Shown here: positions 36,025-44,495 of the stretch, one piece after another
Numbering within the stretch: position 1 is the stretch's first letter
Layout: every line of letters starts with the position of its first letter
Origin: FACHB-T130 sp042747725
GTDB taxonomy: Bacteria > Cyanobacteriota > Cyanobacteriia > Cyanobacteriales > FACHB-T130
DNA length: 64,000 nt
Assembly (NCBI RefSeq): GCF_042747725.1
Contig: NZ_JBHZGO010000090.1
Span: forward strand, 1 to 64,000
Direction of reading: 5' to 3'
The notes under the pieces: generated by a model
Databases searched by the model: none
What the model saw: the letters and a program-made list of their open reading frames with translations, nothing else
What the model was told of the DNA's origin: nothing
Translations under genes and position numbers: made by a program

Positions 36025-36802
36025 TTCTCTTGTCGGATTGTTCTTGAGCTATCTTCCTCACAGCCTCAATATCCAACTCTAACCCCTCAGCTATTTGTTC
36101 CAGGGTCAATCCAAGTTTCAAGAACCGAGGCACGGCTTCTAACTTACCTTCTTCCTTAGCTTCTTGATAGACCCTGGTTTGTTTTAAATCGCTTAAGCCA
36201 AACATTGCTTCTATCTCCTGACGGCTAACTCTGGGAAATTTATAGACTAATATCGTCTCAATCAATTCTAGAATTTTTTGCCTGACCGCCTCATCCTCAA
36301 GCTCCTGTTGTGCCTTCTGAATTAATTGTCTGACTTGCGCTTGGGCTGTATCTTCATCCTCAACGACTAACTGCACCATACCCAATCCTACCGATTGGTT
36401 TCCGGCTTCCTCCAATTCATCCAAATATACCCATTGCACTTGCTGACTTAGTAGCAGTCGCTGATATTCTATTGGTACTTCTCGATCGATACTCCGTCTG
36501 CTGAACACTGCCACAGCACGCCAATCTCTGTTAGGTTTATTTTGACCTAAGTACAGGAAAATTTCGGTAAAGAATCGGTAGTAAAAGATATCGTCACGTT
36601 GAAACTGGACTTCAACAAAGTAGATGGGTTGACGGCTGCGCCCAGAAGGAACAAATATTCCATCAATCCGTTTAGCTACTTCTTTGATTTCAACTGACTG
36701 GAAGGTATAGCCATTTCCATTACTTGACGGCTGTCCGATGAGTTCAAAAAAGATGCCTGGAAAGGCTTGAAACATCTGATAGAAAATGCTGTCGGTTTTC
36801 AT
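36017..36802 (-). CDS. Rpn-type PD-(D/E)XK nuclease (DUF2887-like)
   Basis: A 261-aa protein of the recombination-promoting nuclease/putative transposase group common in cyanobacteria. The nuclease core includes RIDGIFVPS (metal-binding Asp) and YFVEVQFQRDD with the E-x-Q variant of the E-x-K strand (residues about 46-75). The C-terminal part (about 180-261) has a coiled stretch and a helix-turn-helix-like end (LEQIAEGLELDIEAVRK). An internal ATG at 36205 has AGGAG 9 bases upstream and would give a 62-aa C-terminal product. The start lies 1 base after the ftsY stop, so it is almost certainly co-transcribed with ftsY. Confidence 0.78.
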   Translation of the reverse strand: MKTDSIFYQMFQAFPGIFFELIGQPSSNGNGYTFQSVEIKEVAKRIDGIFVPSGRSRQPIYFVEVQFQRDDIFYYRFFTEIFLYLGQNKPNRDWRAVAVFSRRSIDREVPIEYQRLLLSQQVQWVYLDELEEAGNQSVGLGMVQLVVEDEDTAQAQVRQLIQKAQQELEDEAVRQKILELIETILVYKFPRVSRQEIEAMFGLSDLKQTRVYQEAKEEGKLEAVPRFLKLGLTLEQIAEGLELDIEAVRKIAQEQSDKRID

Positions 36803-36803
36803 C

Positions 36804-38633
36804 TCAACCGCTCAGCAAAGCTTCTACAAATTCGTAGCTAGAAAAGGGACGTAAATCTTCTATACCTTCACCCGCACCGATGAAGCGGATGGGCAAGCCA
36901 AGCTGTTGCACTACGGCTAGAGCCACGCCTCCTTTAGCAGTTCCATCGAGTTTTGTCAAGACGACGCCGCTGAGTTTTGCTGCTTCTGAGAAGACTTGTG
37001 CTTGACGCAAGCCATTTTGACCGAGGGTGGCGTCAAGCACCAGGAGGGCTTCTACTTGGGCGTCGGGGGCTTTTTTATCGACAATGCGGCGGATTTTGCT
37101 CAGTTCGTCCATCAGATTTTTCTTGTTCTGGAGACGCCCTGCGGTGTCGATCAGGAGTAATTCTGTACCCCGTGCCTGGGCGGCGGCGATCGCGTCAAAC
37201 ACAACGGCAGCCGGATCGGTATTCTGTCCTGGGTTGGCAATCACCTCAACGCCACTGCGCTGTCCCCAAATCTTTACCTGTTCTACAGCAGCGGCACGGA
37301 AGGTATCGGCAGCACCAATTAAGCACTTATAGCCGGATTTTTGGGCTAAATGGGCAATTTTGCCAATCGTGGTTGTTTTACCCGCACCATTGACCCCAGT
37401 CATCAGCCAGATATTCAGGGTGTCTTTTGTCGGGACAAAGGTGGGGCTGTAGGATTCCTGAATGGGTTGGTCGAGTAAGTCGCGCAGGATTTGCTTGAGG
37501 TAGGCGATCGCTTGCTCTGGTGGCAGCACCTCATCTCGAAGTCTCTTTTGCAGCGTATTGATGATAGAGTCCGTCGCCTCAACGCCAGCATCTGCCTGCA
37601 ACAGCAGCGCCTCAATCTCCATCACCGCGTCTTGATTTAACGGCCCTTGACCAACAATTGCCTTAAGTCGGTTGATCAAGCTGCGACGAGTTTTGTCCAA
37701 GCCTTGCCGCAGTCGCTTCAGCCAGGTAATTTCTTCAATTGAAACATCCTCCGCCCGACGCCCTTGAGATGCCAGCACTTGCGCTGACCACATGAAGCCC
37801 TCATCGAAGGTGAGTCCCGGCATCGATCCAGTCTCCAAGGTTGCCGCTGCTGGCTGCACGGGTGCCCTGACAGGTTCTGTTTCTGGCGTCTCTATCGCCG
37901 TTGCCTTGAGGCGTTCTAGCCGCGCCTGTCGGTCTTCCCGCGCCCAGAAGGGCACCGGGGTGGTGGCAGCTTCATCTGTCTGGGATTCAGTCGCTGTTGG
38001 CTCTGGTGAAGCCTCTGGGGGTAAGGCTTCTAAATTGACGCTGGTTTGGGCGATCGCTTGCTCAACCTCTGGTTCCCCTGCCTCTGACTCTGGGGGTAAG
38101 GCTTCTAAATTGACGCTGGTTTGGGCGATCGCTTGCTCAACCTCTGGTTCCCCTACCTCTGACTCTGGGGGTGCTTCTGCCTCAACTACTTTAGGCGTTT
38201 GAGTCGGTTCTGGTTCTGGGGCTGTTTCTACCGTGGACGCTTCTGCCAGTGTCAGCGTTTCAGGCGTCTCCGGTGCTTCAGCTTCAACCGTCGTTGTCGC
38301 GGGTGCCTCAACTGATTGAGCCGTCTGGGTCTCCGCGCTGACTTCTGTCGTTTCTGCTGCCGGTGTGGCGGGTGACTCAGCCACCGCTGGAGCCGTTTCT
38401 ACCTGGGATTGTTGCTGTTTTTGCTGAATATTTTTGTAGGCTGCCTTAGCGTAACTGAGCAGGTCTTCAGCAACCTGCTGTGACTGAGCCTCTGTTGTTG
38501 ATTCTGACGTTTCGGTTTCGGCTTCCGGTTGTAGAGACGCAATATCTGGCGTCTCTACATCGGTTTTTTCCGGTTCAACCTGGGAGTCACTTGTTTTATC
38601 GCTAAACTGACGACGGAACCAATTAAAAACCAT
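36804..38633 (-). CDS. ftsY: Signal recognition particle receptor FtsY
   Basis: A 609-aa GTPase that receives SRP-ribosome complexes at the membrane. The acidic low-complexity A region (about 1-290, Glu/Thr/Pro/Ala-rich) includes two near-identical 25-residue repeats. The NG domain (about 295-609) has G1 GVNGAGKTT, DTFRAAAVEQ, G3 DTAGRLQ and G4 TKLDGTAKGG. I prefer ATG 38633 (MVFNWFRRQF, as in homologues) over a TTG 24 bases upstream. nusB lies 63 bp upstream on the same strand and an Rpn nuclease gene starts 1 base after its stop. Confidence 0.95.
   Translation of the reverse strand: MVFNWFRRQFSDKTSDSQVEPEKTDVETPDIASLQPEAETETSESTTEAQSQQVAEDLLSYAKAAYKNIQQKQQQSQVETAPAVAESPATPAAETTEVSAETQTAQSVEAPATTTVEAEAPETPETLTLAEASTVETAPEPEPTQTPKVVEAEAPPESEVGEPEVEQAIAQTSVNLEALPPESEAGEPEVEQAIAQTSVNLEALPPEASPEPTATESQTDEAATTPVPFWAREDRQARLERLKATAIETPETEPVRAPVQPAAATLETGSMPGLTFDEGFMWSAQVLASQGRRAEDVSIEEITWLKRLRQGLDKTRRSLINRLKAIVGQGPLNQDAVMEIEALLLQADAGVEATDSIINTLQKRLRDEVLPPEQAIAYLKQILRDLLDQPIQESYSPTFVPTKDTLNIWLMTGVNGAGKTTTIGKIAHLAQKSGYKCLIGAADTFRAAAVEQVKIWGQRSGVEVIANPGQNTDPAAVVFDAIAAAQARGTELLLIDTAGRLQNKKNLMDELSKIRRIVDKKAPDAQVEALLVLDATLGQNGLRQAQVFSEAAKLSGVVLTKLDGTAKGGVALAVVQQLGLPIRFIGAGEGIEDLRPFSSYEFVEALLSG
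38013..38162. repeat. Two tandem 75-bp repeats in ftsY
   Basis: A 75-base unit is present twice in direct tandem with a single base difference (GCCTCT versus ACCTCT at the junction side), followed by a short third partial copy at 38163. Each encodes 25 residues beginning PPESE and ending VNLEAL in the acidic A region. HIP1 (GCGATCGC) occurs once per unit. Confidence 0.93.
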
Positions 38634-38696
38634 TGCACCTATAAAACTCAGCAGCAATTAAGGAGCTATTACTGCTACTAACTATAGAAAACTTTT

Positions 38697-39383
38697 CTAG
38701 GTCGTGGGCGATTGAGCCTTAAGCTGGTCAGTGACTCGGCGCAGGACGCCTTGAATAAATCGATGCCCTTCCTCATCACTGTACCGTTTAGCTAACTCTA
38801 TCGCTTCATTGACGGCAACTCTGTCTGGCACGCCCATATACATAATTTCTACCACTGCCACCCGCAAGATATCCCGGTCAATCCGAGGCAGGCGGTTTAA
38901 CTGCCAATTCACCATTGCTTCGTCCAGCAGTTGATCGATCTCTGCCCGCTTGGCGTTGACTTTGGTGATAATTTCTAGAGCGTAGGCGCGAACCTCCTGC
39001 TGGTTTGACAGTTGAATAAATTCTGGCAGTTCTAGAGCCGTTCCCACGCGGTTGATGGCTGCCTGAGTTAGCTCAATGGCTTCGTTTATCATCGCCTTTG
39101 CACTCTGAACATCCGAGGCGCGGGTTTCGCTACTGAGCAAGCGTTCGCTTGAGCGTTGGACTTCTGCTGCGGCAACCTCTAAAGTCTCTTGCACTTCAGC
39201 GGTGAGGGCGCGGATGGCAGCCGTTATTAGACTGGAGAGTTGCTGACGAGTGACTTGTTCTGGATTCAGTTGTTTGGGATTTACACTCAGCTGGCTCAGG
39301 TTCAAAATAGCATTCCCACTCAGCTGGCTGAGGCTGAGGAGAGCTAATTCACGGGCAATACTTTGGGGTTTGCGGGTTTGCAT
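38697..39383 (-). CDS. nusB: Transcription antitermination protein NusB
   Basis: A 228-aa RNA-binding factor of rRNA antitermination. The N-terminus MQTRKPQSIARELALLSL and the C-terminal helices (NRLPRIDRDILRVAVVEI, VAVNEAIELAKRYSDEEGHRFIQGVL) are typical; a Glu/Ala-rich insertion (about 60-115) makes it longer than the E. coli protein, as is usual in cyanobacteria. I start at ATG 39383; 15 extra codons upstream arise from an intergenic AATTGG repeat. It precedes ftsY on the same strand. Confidence 0.93.
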   Translation of the reverse strand: MQTRKPQSIARELALLSLSQLSGNAILNLSQLSVNPKQLNPEQVTRQQLSSLITAAIRALTAEVQETLEVAAAEVQRSSERLLSSETRASDVQSAKAMINEAIELTQAAINRVGTALELPEFIQLSNQQEVRAYALEIITKVNAKRAEIDQLLDEAMVNWQLNRLPRIDRDILRVAVVEIMYMGVPDRVAVNEAIELAKRYSDEEGHRFIQGVLRRVTDQLKAQSPTT

Positions 39384-39465
39384 GACAAATTGGTAATTGG
39401 GGAGGTAATTGGTAAAGTCAGTCGTCATTAGTCAGTAGCAGCAAACCAAGGATTAAGGACTATCT

Positions 39466-39500
39466 GAGGGCTGAGGACTGAGGACTGAGGGCTGAGGTAG
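39466..39500. repeat. Short tandem repeat (CTGAGGA/CTGAGGG type)
   Basis: Four to five imperfect copies of a 7-base unit such as CTGAGGA between the DUF502 gene and nusB. It is typical of cyanobacterial short tandem repeats. Confidence 0.7.
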
Positions 39501-39546
39501 CAACAGACTAAGGACTACTGACCATTACCAATTACCTACTAACTTT

Positions 39547-40269
39547 TTAATCTTCCTCTGTGGGTAAAACCTGCCATCTCCCTTCAGAAACCACGGGTTC
39601 CAGTTGGCGATCGCTATCAGTGGGAACCGGCACCGAGGGTAAGGGGTTGGGACTGACAATTCCTCCCGAAACCACTACCTTGAAGGCATCTTCAATCGAC
39701 ATTGAGAGGTTCAGCACTTCTTCCTCCGGGACAACCGCATACCAGCCGGTGGTTGGGTTAGGCGTAGTTGGAATAAAAACGCTGAGCATGGGACGAGTCA
39801 TCTGACATTGGATTTCGCTGCTCATCACACCCGTAACGAAAGCGATCGCCCATACTCCTCGACGGGGATACTCTACCAAAATGACGCGACGAAACTTGCC
39901 GTTTGTATCCCTTAAAATCGTTTCTAGTAACTGTTTGAGCGTTTTATAAACCGCTCCCGCTAATGGAATCGCCTGCAACAGCCGCTCCCCAAAATCTAGC
40001 AGCCACCGTCCTGCAATATTGCGGGCCATCAAGCCAATCAGCATAATACACAGCAATGGCACTGCCAGTCCCACCAACAGATTTAGTACATTCACTAGGA
40101 TGGGATGCAGACCATCGAAGGGATTTACCTGCTTTGGAATGCGGGTCAAAAAGTTGATCACCCAGCTGGCAATTGTAATTGTCAGCCAGATTGTGGTGGC
40201 CAAAGGAATGACAACCAGAAGACCTGCAATTAGGTCATTCTTTAAGTCCTGCTTGAAGCGTTGGATCAC
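39547..40269 (-). CDS. DUF502-family membrane protein
   Basis: A 240-aa protein of the DUF502/COG2928 family. Two membrane helices (about 14-37 and 55-82) are followed by a conserved soluble domain (about 95-190) with LLDFGERLLQAIPLAGAVYKTLKQLLETI and VFIPTTPNPTTGW, and a polar tail. The family is widespread in bacteria and plants; plant members (LCV-like) affect membrane traffic or transporter regulation, but the bacterial role is unknown. GTG start. It is located upstream of nusB on the same strand and may be co-transcribed. Confidence 0.9.
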   Translation of the reverse strand: MIQRFKQDLKNDLIAGLLVVIPLATTIWLTITIASWVINFLTRIPKQVNPFDGLHPILVNVLNLLVGLAVPLLCIMLIGLMARNIAGRWLLDFGERLLQAIPLAGAVYKTLKQLLETILRDTNGKFRRVILVEYPRRGVWAIAFVTGVMSSEIQCQMTRPMLSVFIPTTPNPTTGWYAVVPEEEVLNLSMSIEDAFKVVVSGGIVSPNPLPSVPVPTDSDRQLEPVVSEGRWQVLPTEED

Positions 40270-40573
40270 AGATTGCCCAATCTCCTTACAACTGGCGGTG
40301 CTTTCTTTATACGGAATACCAATCTCACTCGGTGAGCCTTGGCTGAAAATGAAAAAAGTTCGTCAATCAACCCCAGAAGACGCGCCTGCAAAACTAGAAC
40401 TGGGCATTCTCTAAAGATTGCTGCTCCTTCATGCATGGCTTACCTGCCGCCAAAGTGCAGGGTTGATTCTGGAATTGTTTCATTTCTATCTTTATTTGTA
40501 AGACTTGTGAAGAATTGTTGCAACTCCCCTGGTATCTAGTATCACACTTTACACTTTAGCATTTACAAGCCCG

Positions 40574-41479
40574 CTACCTTTGTCGAGGAAAGGAACTGAC
40601 TGTCGCCGCATCCACATTCGTGTCGTCTGGAGGAATTGGTTGATTTGGGTCATCCAGCGGGGGCAGGGGCATATGCTTTAGCTCCCACACCTTGAGTAAG
40701 ATGAGATATTCGTAGAATGCCTGCAAAGTACACCAGGCAAATCCTCCTCGCCCGTCCAGAAAGCCACCCAGGAAGAAATACATATATACGAAGCGCACGA
40801 GCGGACGGAAGGGCAACCGCAGAGACAAATCTTTGAGGGCGCGGCGTTTTTCTACTTCCGAACGACCCAAGAGTAAATCTCGCCAGTTCACACTTCCTTT
40901 CTCTAGCTGGCGTAGGGTTTCAACGGCTTCGTCTGTAGAATAACGGTTGTGCTTGTCAATCCAGCGACTCAATCCCTTACTACAGGTGTAGTGGGGATAG
41001 GTTTCTTTCAAGAAGCTGGTAGCTCCTTGGCAAACTTCCCGTTCGGTATGACCGTAGTCGCTAAACCAGACTTTGCCCGGTTTCAACAGACGCATCTGGT
41101 AGCGGGGATACTGGGTGCTGCGGCGAATCCAACTGCCCATGAACATGACGCGCTCTGCCACGTAGTAGCCGACATATTCCTGAGTTTTAATCGCTTCCAG
41201 GCATTCCTGAAACAGCTCTTTTGTCATCCGCTCATCAGCTTCTAGGATGTAAATCCATTCGTGTTTGGCGGGTACTTCTTGGAGCATCCAGGTTCTTTGT
41301 CGTCCGTGACTTTCAAACCGATGCTTCACCACTCGCACATTGTAGCGACTGGCGATTTCGAGAGTGCGATCGCTACTGTACGAATCCACCACAATCACAT
41401 CATCCGATAGCATTGCCGACTCAATACAAGCGGCAATATCAATTTCTTCGTTATGGGTCAGTATGTAAATTGAAAACAT
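40574..41479 (-). CDS. Family 2 glycosyltransferase
   Basis: A 301-aa glycosyltransferase of the WaaE/KdtX-like GT2 group, adding sugars to lipopolysaccharide core or exopolysaccharide. It starts MFSIYILTHNEEIDIAACIES; the nucleotide-sugar site DVIVVDSYSSDRT and the EADER motif (in place of DXD) follow. C-terminal half includes a possible membrane-associated helix (VYMYFFLGGFLDG). I prefer ATG 41479 over the TTG at 41509 because the GT fold starts at once. Stand-alone gene; acceptor unknown. Confidence 0.88.
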   Translation of the reverse strand: MFSIYILTHNEEIDIAACIESAMLSDDVIVVDSYSSDRTLEIASRYNVRVVKHRFESHGRQRTWMLQEVPAKHEWIYILEADERMTKELFQECLEAIKTQEYVGYYVAERVMFMGSWIRRSTQYPRYQMRLLKPGKVWFSDYGHTEREVCQGATSFLKETYPHYTCSKGLSRWIDKHNRYSTDEAVETLRQLEKGSVNWRDLLLGRSEVEKRRALKDLSLRLPFRPLVRFVYMYFFLGGFLDGRGGFAWCTLQAFYEYLILLKVWELKHMPLPPLDDPNQPIPPDDTNVDAATVSSFPRQR

Positions 41480-41754
41480 GCGATGCCGCTCGTGAGAGGA
41501 AATAACCAATCGCTGCTTTGAGATGCACTCCAGCCAGGAAAATCCCGATCGCGTGGGGTTCCTAGGGGCGTTATGACTTCCAAGAGTAGAAGTGTGTTAG
41601 TAGGATGCTTTCTTCGCCGGATGAAGGATGAAAAATTGCAGCCTTCATCCTAGCCTACTCAACGGGCAGCAGCTTCGCCCACCACTTCACCGAGGGGAAA
41701 GCCCTACAGCTTTTTTTGGCGACTGACCCCTAACCACTCACAACTCGCGAGTCC

Positions 41755-42561
41755 TTACCGCGCCTGAGCTTTCCGACGACTTCCTCCCAAACCTGTCAAC
41801 CCCAGCGCCGCAATGCTCAGGTAGCCAATCGCTAAGAGTAAACTGCTCAGACCATTCCGAATACTCGTTTTCCATAACTCGCCTTGAGCTTGTTTTTGGG
41901 CTTCTAGTTTGCCGCCTCGAACTTGGGTTTTAGCTGCATCGACTTGTGCATTCAAAGCTTTTGGGTCTTGCTTTAACTTTTCTAATTGATCTTTGAGTGC
42001 TTGCAATCTCGCCTGTTGCTCCCCTTGGACTTGACCGCTCTTGAGCGCCTGATCTAGTTCCGATAGCTTCTTGCTATCTTCAAGCAGGGCGGTAACTTGT
42101 GCTGACTGGCTGGCGATCTGAGTTTCAACTTGAGTGGCTCTTTGGTTAATTCGGGCGATCGCTTCCTGGTTCAGCAGACGCAGGCTATTGATGTTCAGTA
42201 AGGGAACTGGCAGCAGGAAGCTCAAACCTAAAATAGCAGAGAGTATCAACGCTCCGACTCTCACTAGGTCTTCCCAACCTTTTCGAGCCACTCCAGAGTT
42301 GGTGTCAATCCAATATCCAGCGAACAGCAGCGCCAGACCTACCATCGGAATCACACCTCTGTCAATTAACTGCCCTGTAACGCCCTGTTGCCACTGTAGG
42401 AAGTTCAGCCGCCACTGTGGATCGTCCACGCCACCGGGTCTACTCGGCGGAATTAGAAAAACCGCATAGTCAAGCAGCGAGGAGACAATCAGGATTACCC
42501 CGACTAGCTTGAGAATTTTGGAAGTAACGGAGGAAGGTTGACGGCTATTAGCTGCTTTCAT
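41755..42561 (-). CDS. HpsJ-like membrane protein
   Basis: A 268-aa membrane protein resembling HpsJ, needed for hormogonium polysaccharide in filamentous cyanobacteria. It has helices at about 15-35 (LKLVGVILIVSSLLDYAVFL), 63-85 (RGVIPMVGLALLFAGYWID) and 95-118, a long Gln/Lys-rich coiled coil (about 125-225: QVTALLEDSKKLSELDQAL...), and a last helix near 235-255. The hps locus itself is not in this window, and the match is by general layout and N-terminal sequence, so the motility role is an inference. Confidence 0.65.
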   Translation of the reverse strand: MKAANSRQPSSVTSKILKLVGVILIVSSLLDYAVFLIPPSRPGGVDDPQWRLNFLQWQQGVTGQLIDRGVIPMVGLALLFAGYWIDTNSGVARKGWEDLVRVGALILSAILGLSFLLPVPLLNINSLRLLNQEAIARINQRATQVETQIASQSAQVTALLEDSKKLSELDQALKSGQVQGEQQARLQALKDQLEKLKQDPKALNAQVDAAKTQVRGGKLEAQKQAQGELWKTSIRNGLSSLLLAIGYLSIAALGLTGLGGSRRKAQAR

Positions 42562-43186
42562 GGTTTTCGTCGTGAGTTATGAATTTTTCACTTCAAACTT
42601 AACTGAATAACATACTGAGTGACCTATCTGCCCACCGGATAATTACGCATTTATCAAGGTTTGGAAGACTCAGTAAAGGGGGGAAGTCTTCCCGATTCAC
42701 CCGTTGGCTTCACGGAAAACCAAGAGGACTCCTACTCAGTTATTGTCGGTACGCGGTAATTATCTTGAGTTTAAAGCCGCTGATTCTTCAGATATTTTGT
42801 TAGCAAGCTCCACATCTTACATCAACTGGGTCTATCAGTGTTAAAAAATCACAATTTGCAACTAAAAGGATAAAATTTTGTAAGCATGGCAATCGTTTAT
42901 GTTCATTGTCCAAAAATTTAGCGTCGAGAGAGTGAGGAACTGCTGAAAATCAGTAGTTTTGGTTTTTAGGTAACAAATGTTAGCCGTTTTTTTAAAGGAG
43001 ACCTATCGTTAGTATATTATTCAAAACTAAAAGGACGCTAGGCTAGAAGAACTAACAATATTTACTGAAAGCTATTCAACAGAAAGATAAAATTTATATA
43101 AAAATTAGGTTAACGATGTAAATGTAAGGGTTTCGCCCCTTATCCCTTTAAGTTCGGAGAGAGAAAAGTTCAGACATCACTTGTTT
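42562..43186. other. Long intergenic region (625 bp)
   Basis: AT-rich and without a credible ORF. A hairpin of GGAAGACT (42663-42670) with AGTCTTCC (42685-42692) and a small TTGG/CCAA pair downstream may form a leader or small RNA. It lies upstream of the HpsJ-like gene (-) and downstream of a cyclase gene (-). I recognise no known riboswitch. Confidence 0.45.
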
Positions 43187-44275
43187 TTAGCAAATTGCCT
43201 TGATTAACTCAATCCGATGAACCAGAATCGGTGCATCCAATCCTTTAAAACTCATGGCATTACACAGTCGGGGGCAATCCTTGACAGCACTGGCAGCGTC
43301 AGCGTCCATGAGTACAGTTTCAGTACAAGCAATGTCGTTGCCTTGGCTTGTAGCCTGCACCCGTGCTGCTGTATTGACCGTCGTGCCGAAGTAGTCAAGC
43401 CGCTCGTTTAGGGTGACACTAATACAGGGGCCGACATCAATGCCAATTTTGAGGATGAGCCGATCTTCTGCTGTTAGTTGCAACTGTTGATTTAAGGCTT
43501 CCATCTGCTGATGCATGGCGATCGCGCTGGCGATCGCATCAACAGGCGCAGTGAATGCTGCCATCACCGCATCCCCAATCGTCTTGACAACCACACCATT
43601 GTGGGCATCTACTACCTGAAACAGTAGATCGAAGTGTCGGCGTACCAGATGATAAGCCCGCGAATCTCCTCGCCTTGCATAGAGTGCCGTCGAACCAGCC
43701 AGATCCGTAAATAGAATCGCCACCCGCCGGATCGTTAAACTCTCATTAGGCGGAATCGTCTCGCGGGGAAAAAAGTCCCGAAAAGTTTGCAGCGTCAGCA
43801 TCTGGTGTCCGGAAACCACCCCATATTGAGCATCGACTTGGGCGCGGAAATTCGGATCGTCCGCTTTCTTTTCCAGGTGGCGCAATCGTTCATCAATACT
43901 AAATGTAATCCGCACCTGCTCATCAGCATCAGTGGCGTGGACGGTGTGACACAGTGGGCAGGTATGGTTTGTCCGCAGATCGTACAGACTTTTCGGATTG
44001 AAGTCGATGCCCCGACAGATGGGACATTGAATGTCCCAGTTGAGAGACAGGATGCCTTCTTTCAAGGCGATGACTAAAACTCGCAGCGCCTCCCGTTCGC
44101 TTAAGTGCAATCTTTCGGCAATTCGGCGGGGGTTAGCATGGTATAGTTCGCGGCTGTCGCTTTCCTGCAAAAATGCCGTCAGATGCTGCCGCACTGCTGG
44201 TTTAACCCCATAGGTTTCCAATGCAGCGACAGCTTTGGCGATCGCACTTTGGCGTCTAGGAAAAAAGTTAAGCAC
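43187..44275 (-). CDS. Soluble class III adenylate cyclase with zinc-ribbon N-domain
   Basis: A 362-aa soluble protein. An N-terminal helical/winged region (about 10-80, with AERLHLSEREALRVLVIAL) is followed by a CxxC...CxxC zinc ribbon (CPIC...CPLC, about 86-112) and a C-terminal cyclase domain (about 180-355). Metal Asp residues are in LFTDLAGS and IGDAVMAAF; Lys in VVKTIGD and Thr in YFGTTVN form a K-T pair suitable for ATP, with Asn/Arg in VNTAAR. It likely makes cAMP in response to an unknown cytosolic signal. No partner gene nearby. GTG start. Confidence 0.85.
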   Translation of the reverse strand: MLNFFPRRQSAIAKAVAALETYGVKPAVRQHLTAFLQESDSRELYHANPRRIAERLHLSEREALRVLVIALKEGILSLNWDIQCPICRGIDFNPKSLYDLRTNHTCPLCHTVHATDADEQVRITFSIDERLRHLEKKADDPNFRAQVDAQYGVVSGHQMLTLQTFRDFFPRETIPPNESLTIRRVAILFTDLAGSTALYARRGDSRAYHLVRRHFDLLFQVVDAHNGVVVKTIGDAVMAAFTAPVDAIASAIAMHQQMEALNQQLQLTAEDRLILKIGIDVGPCISVTLNERLDYFGTTVNTAARVQATSQGNDIACTETVLMDADAASAVKDCPRLCNAMSFKGLDAPILVHRIELIKAIC

Positions 44276-44495
44276 TGCCCGGTTTATCCTCTATATCGCT
44301 AGATTGATTGAGAATTTTGGTAGCGTGCGACCCTGAGTGTAATCCCAATACAATGATTATTAGCGATTCAGTTTTAGCAAGATGAATGGGTGCAAAGAGT
44401 TATCTTAGTACCAGCTTAGAACATTAGTAAAAATACCCATTTGTCTTTGTTCGCAAAAAAACAATAATAATGGGTCTCAATACAAACACCAAGTC

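Noticed and set aside
37792..38202. Plus-strand ORF with a repeated SGGKASKLTLVWAIACS unit
   Set aside because: It is the shadow of the 75-bp repeats in ftsY.
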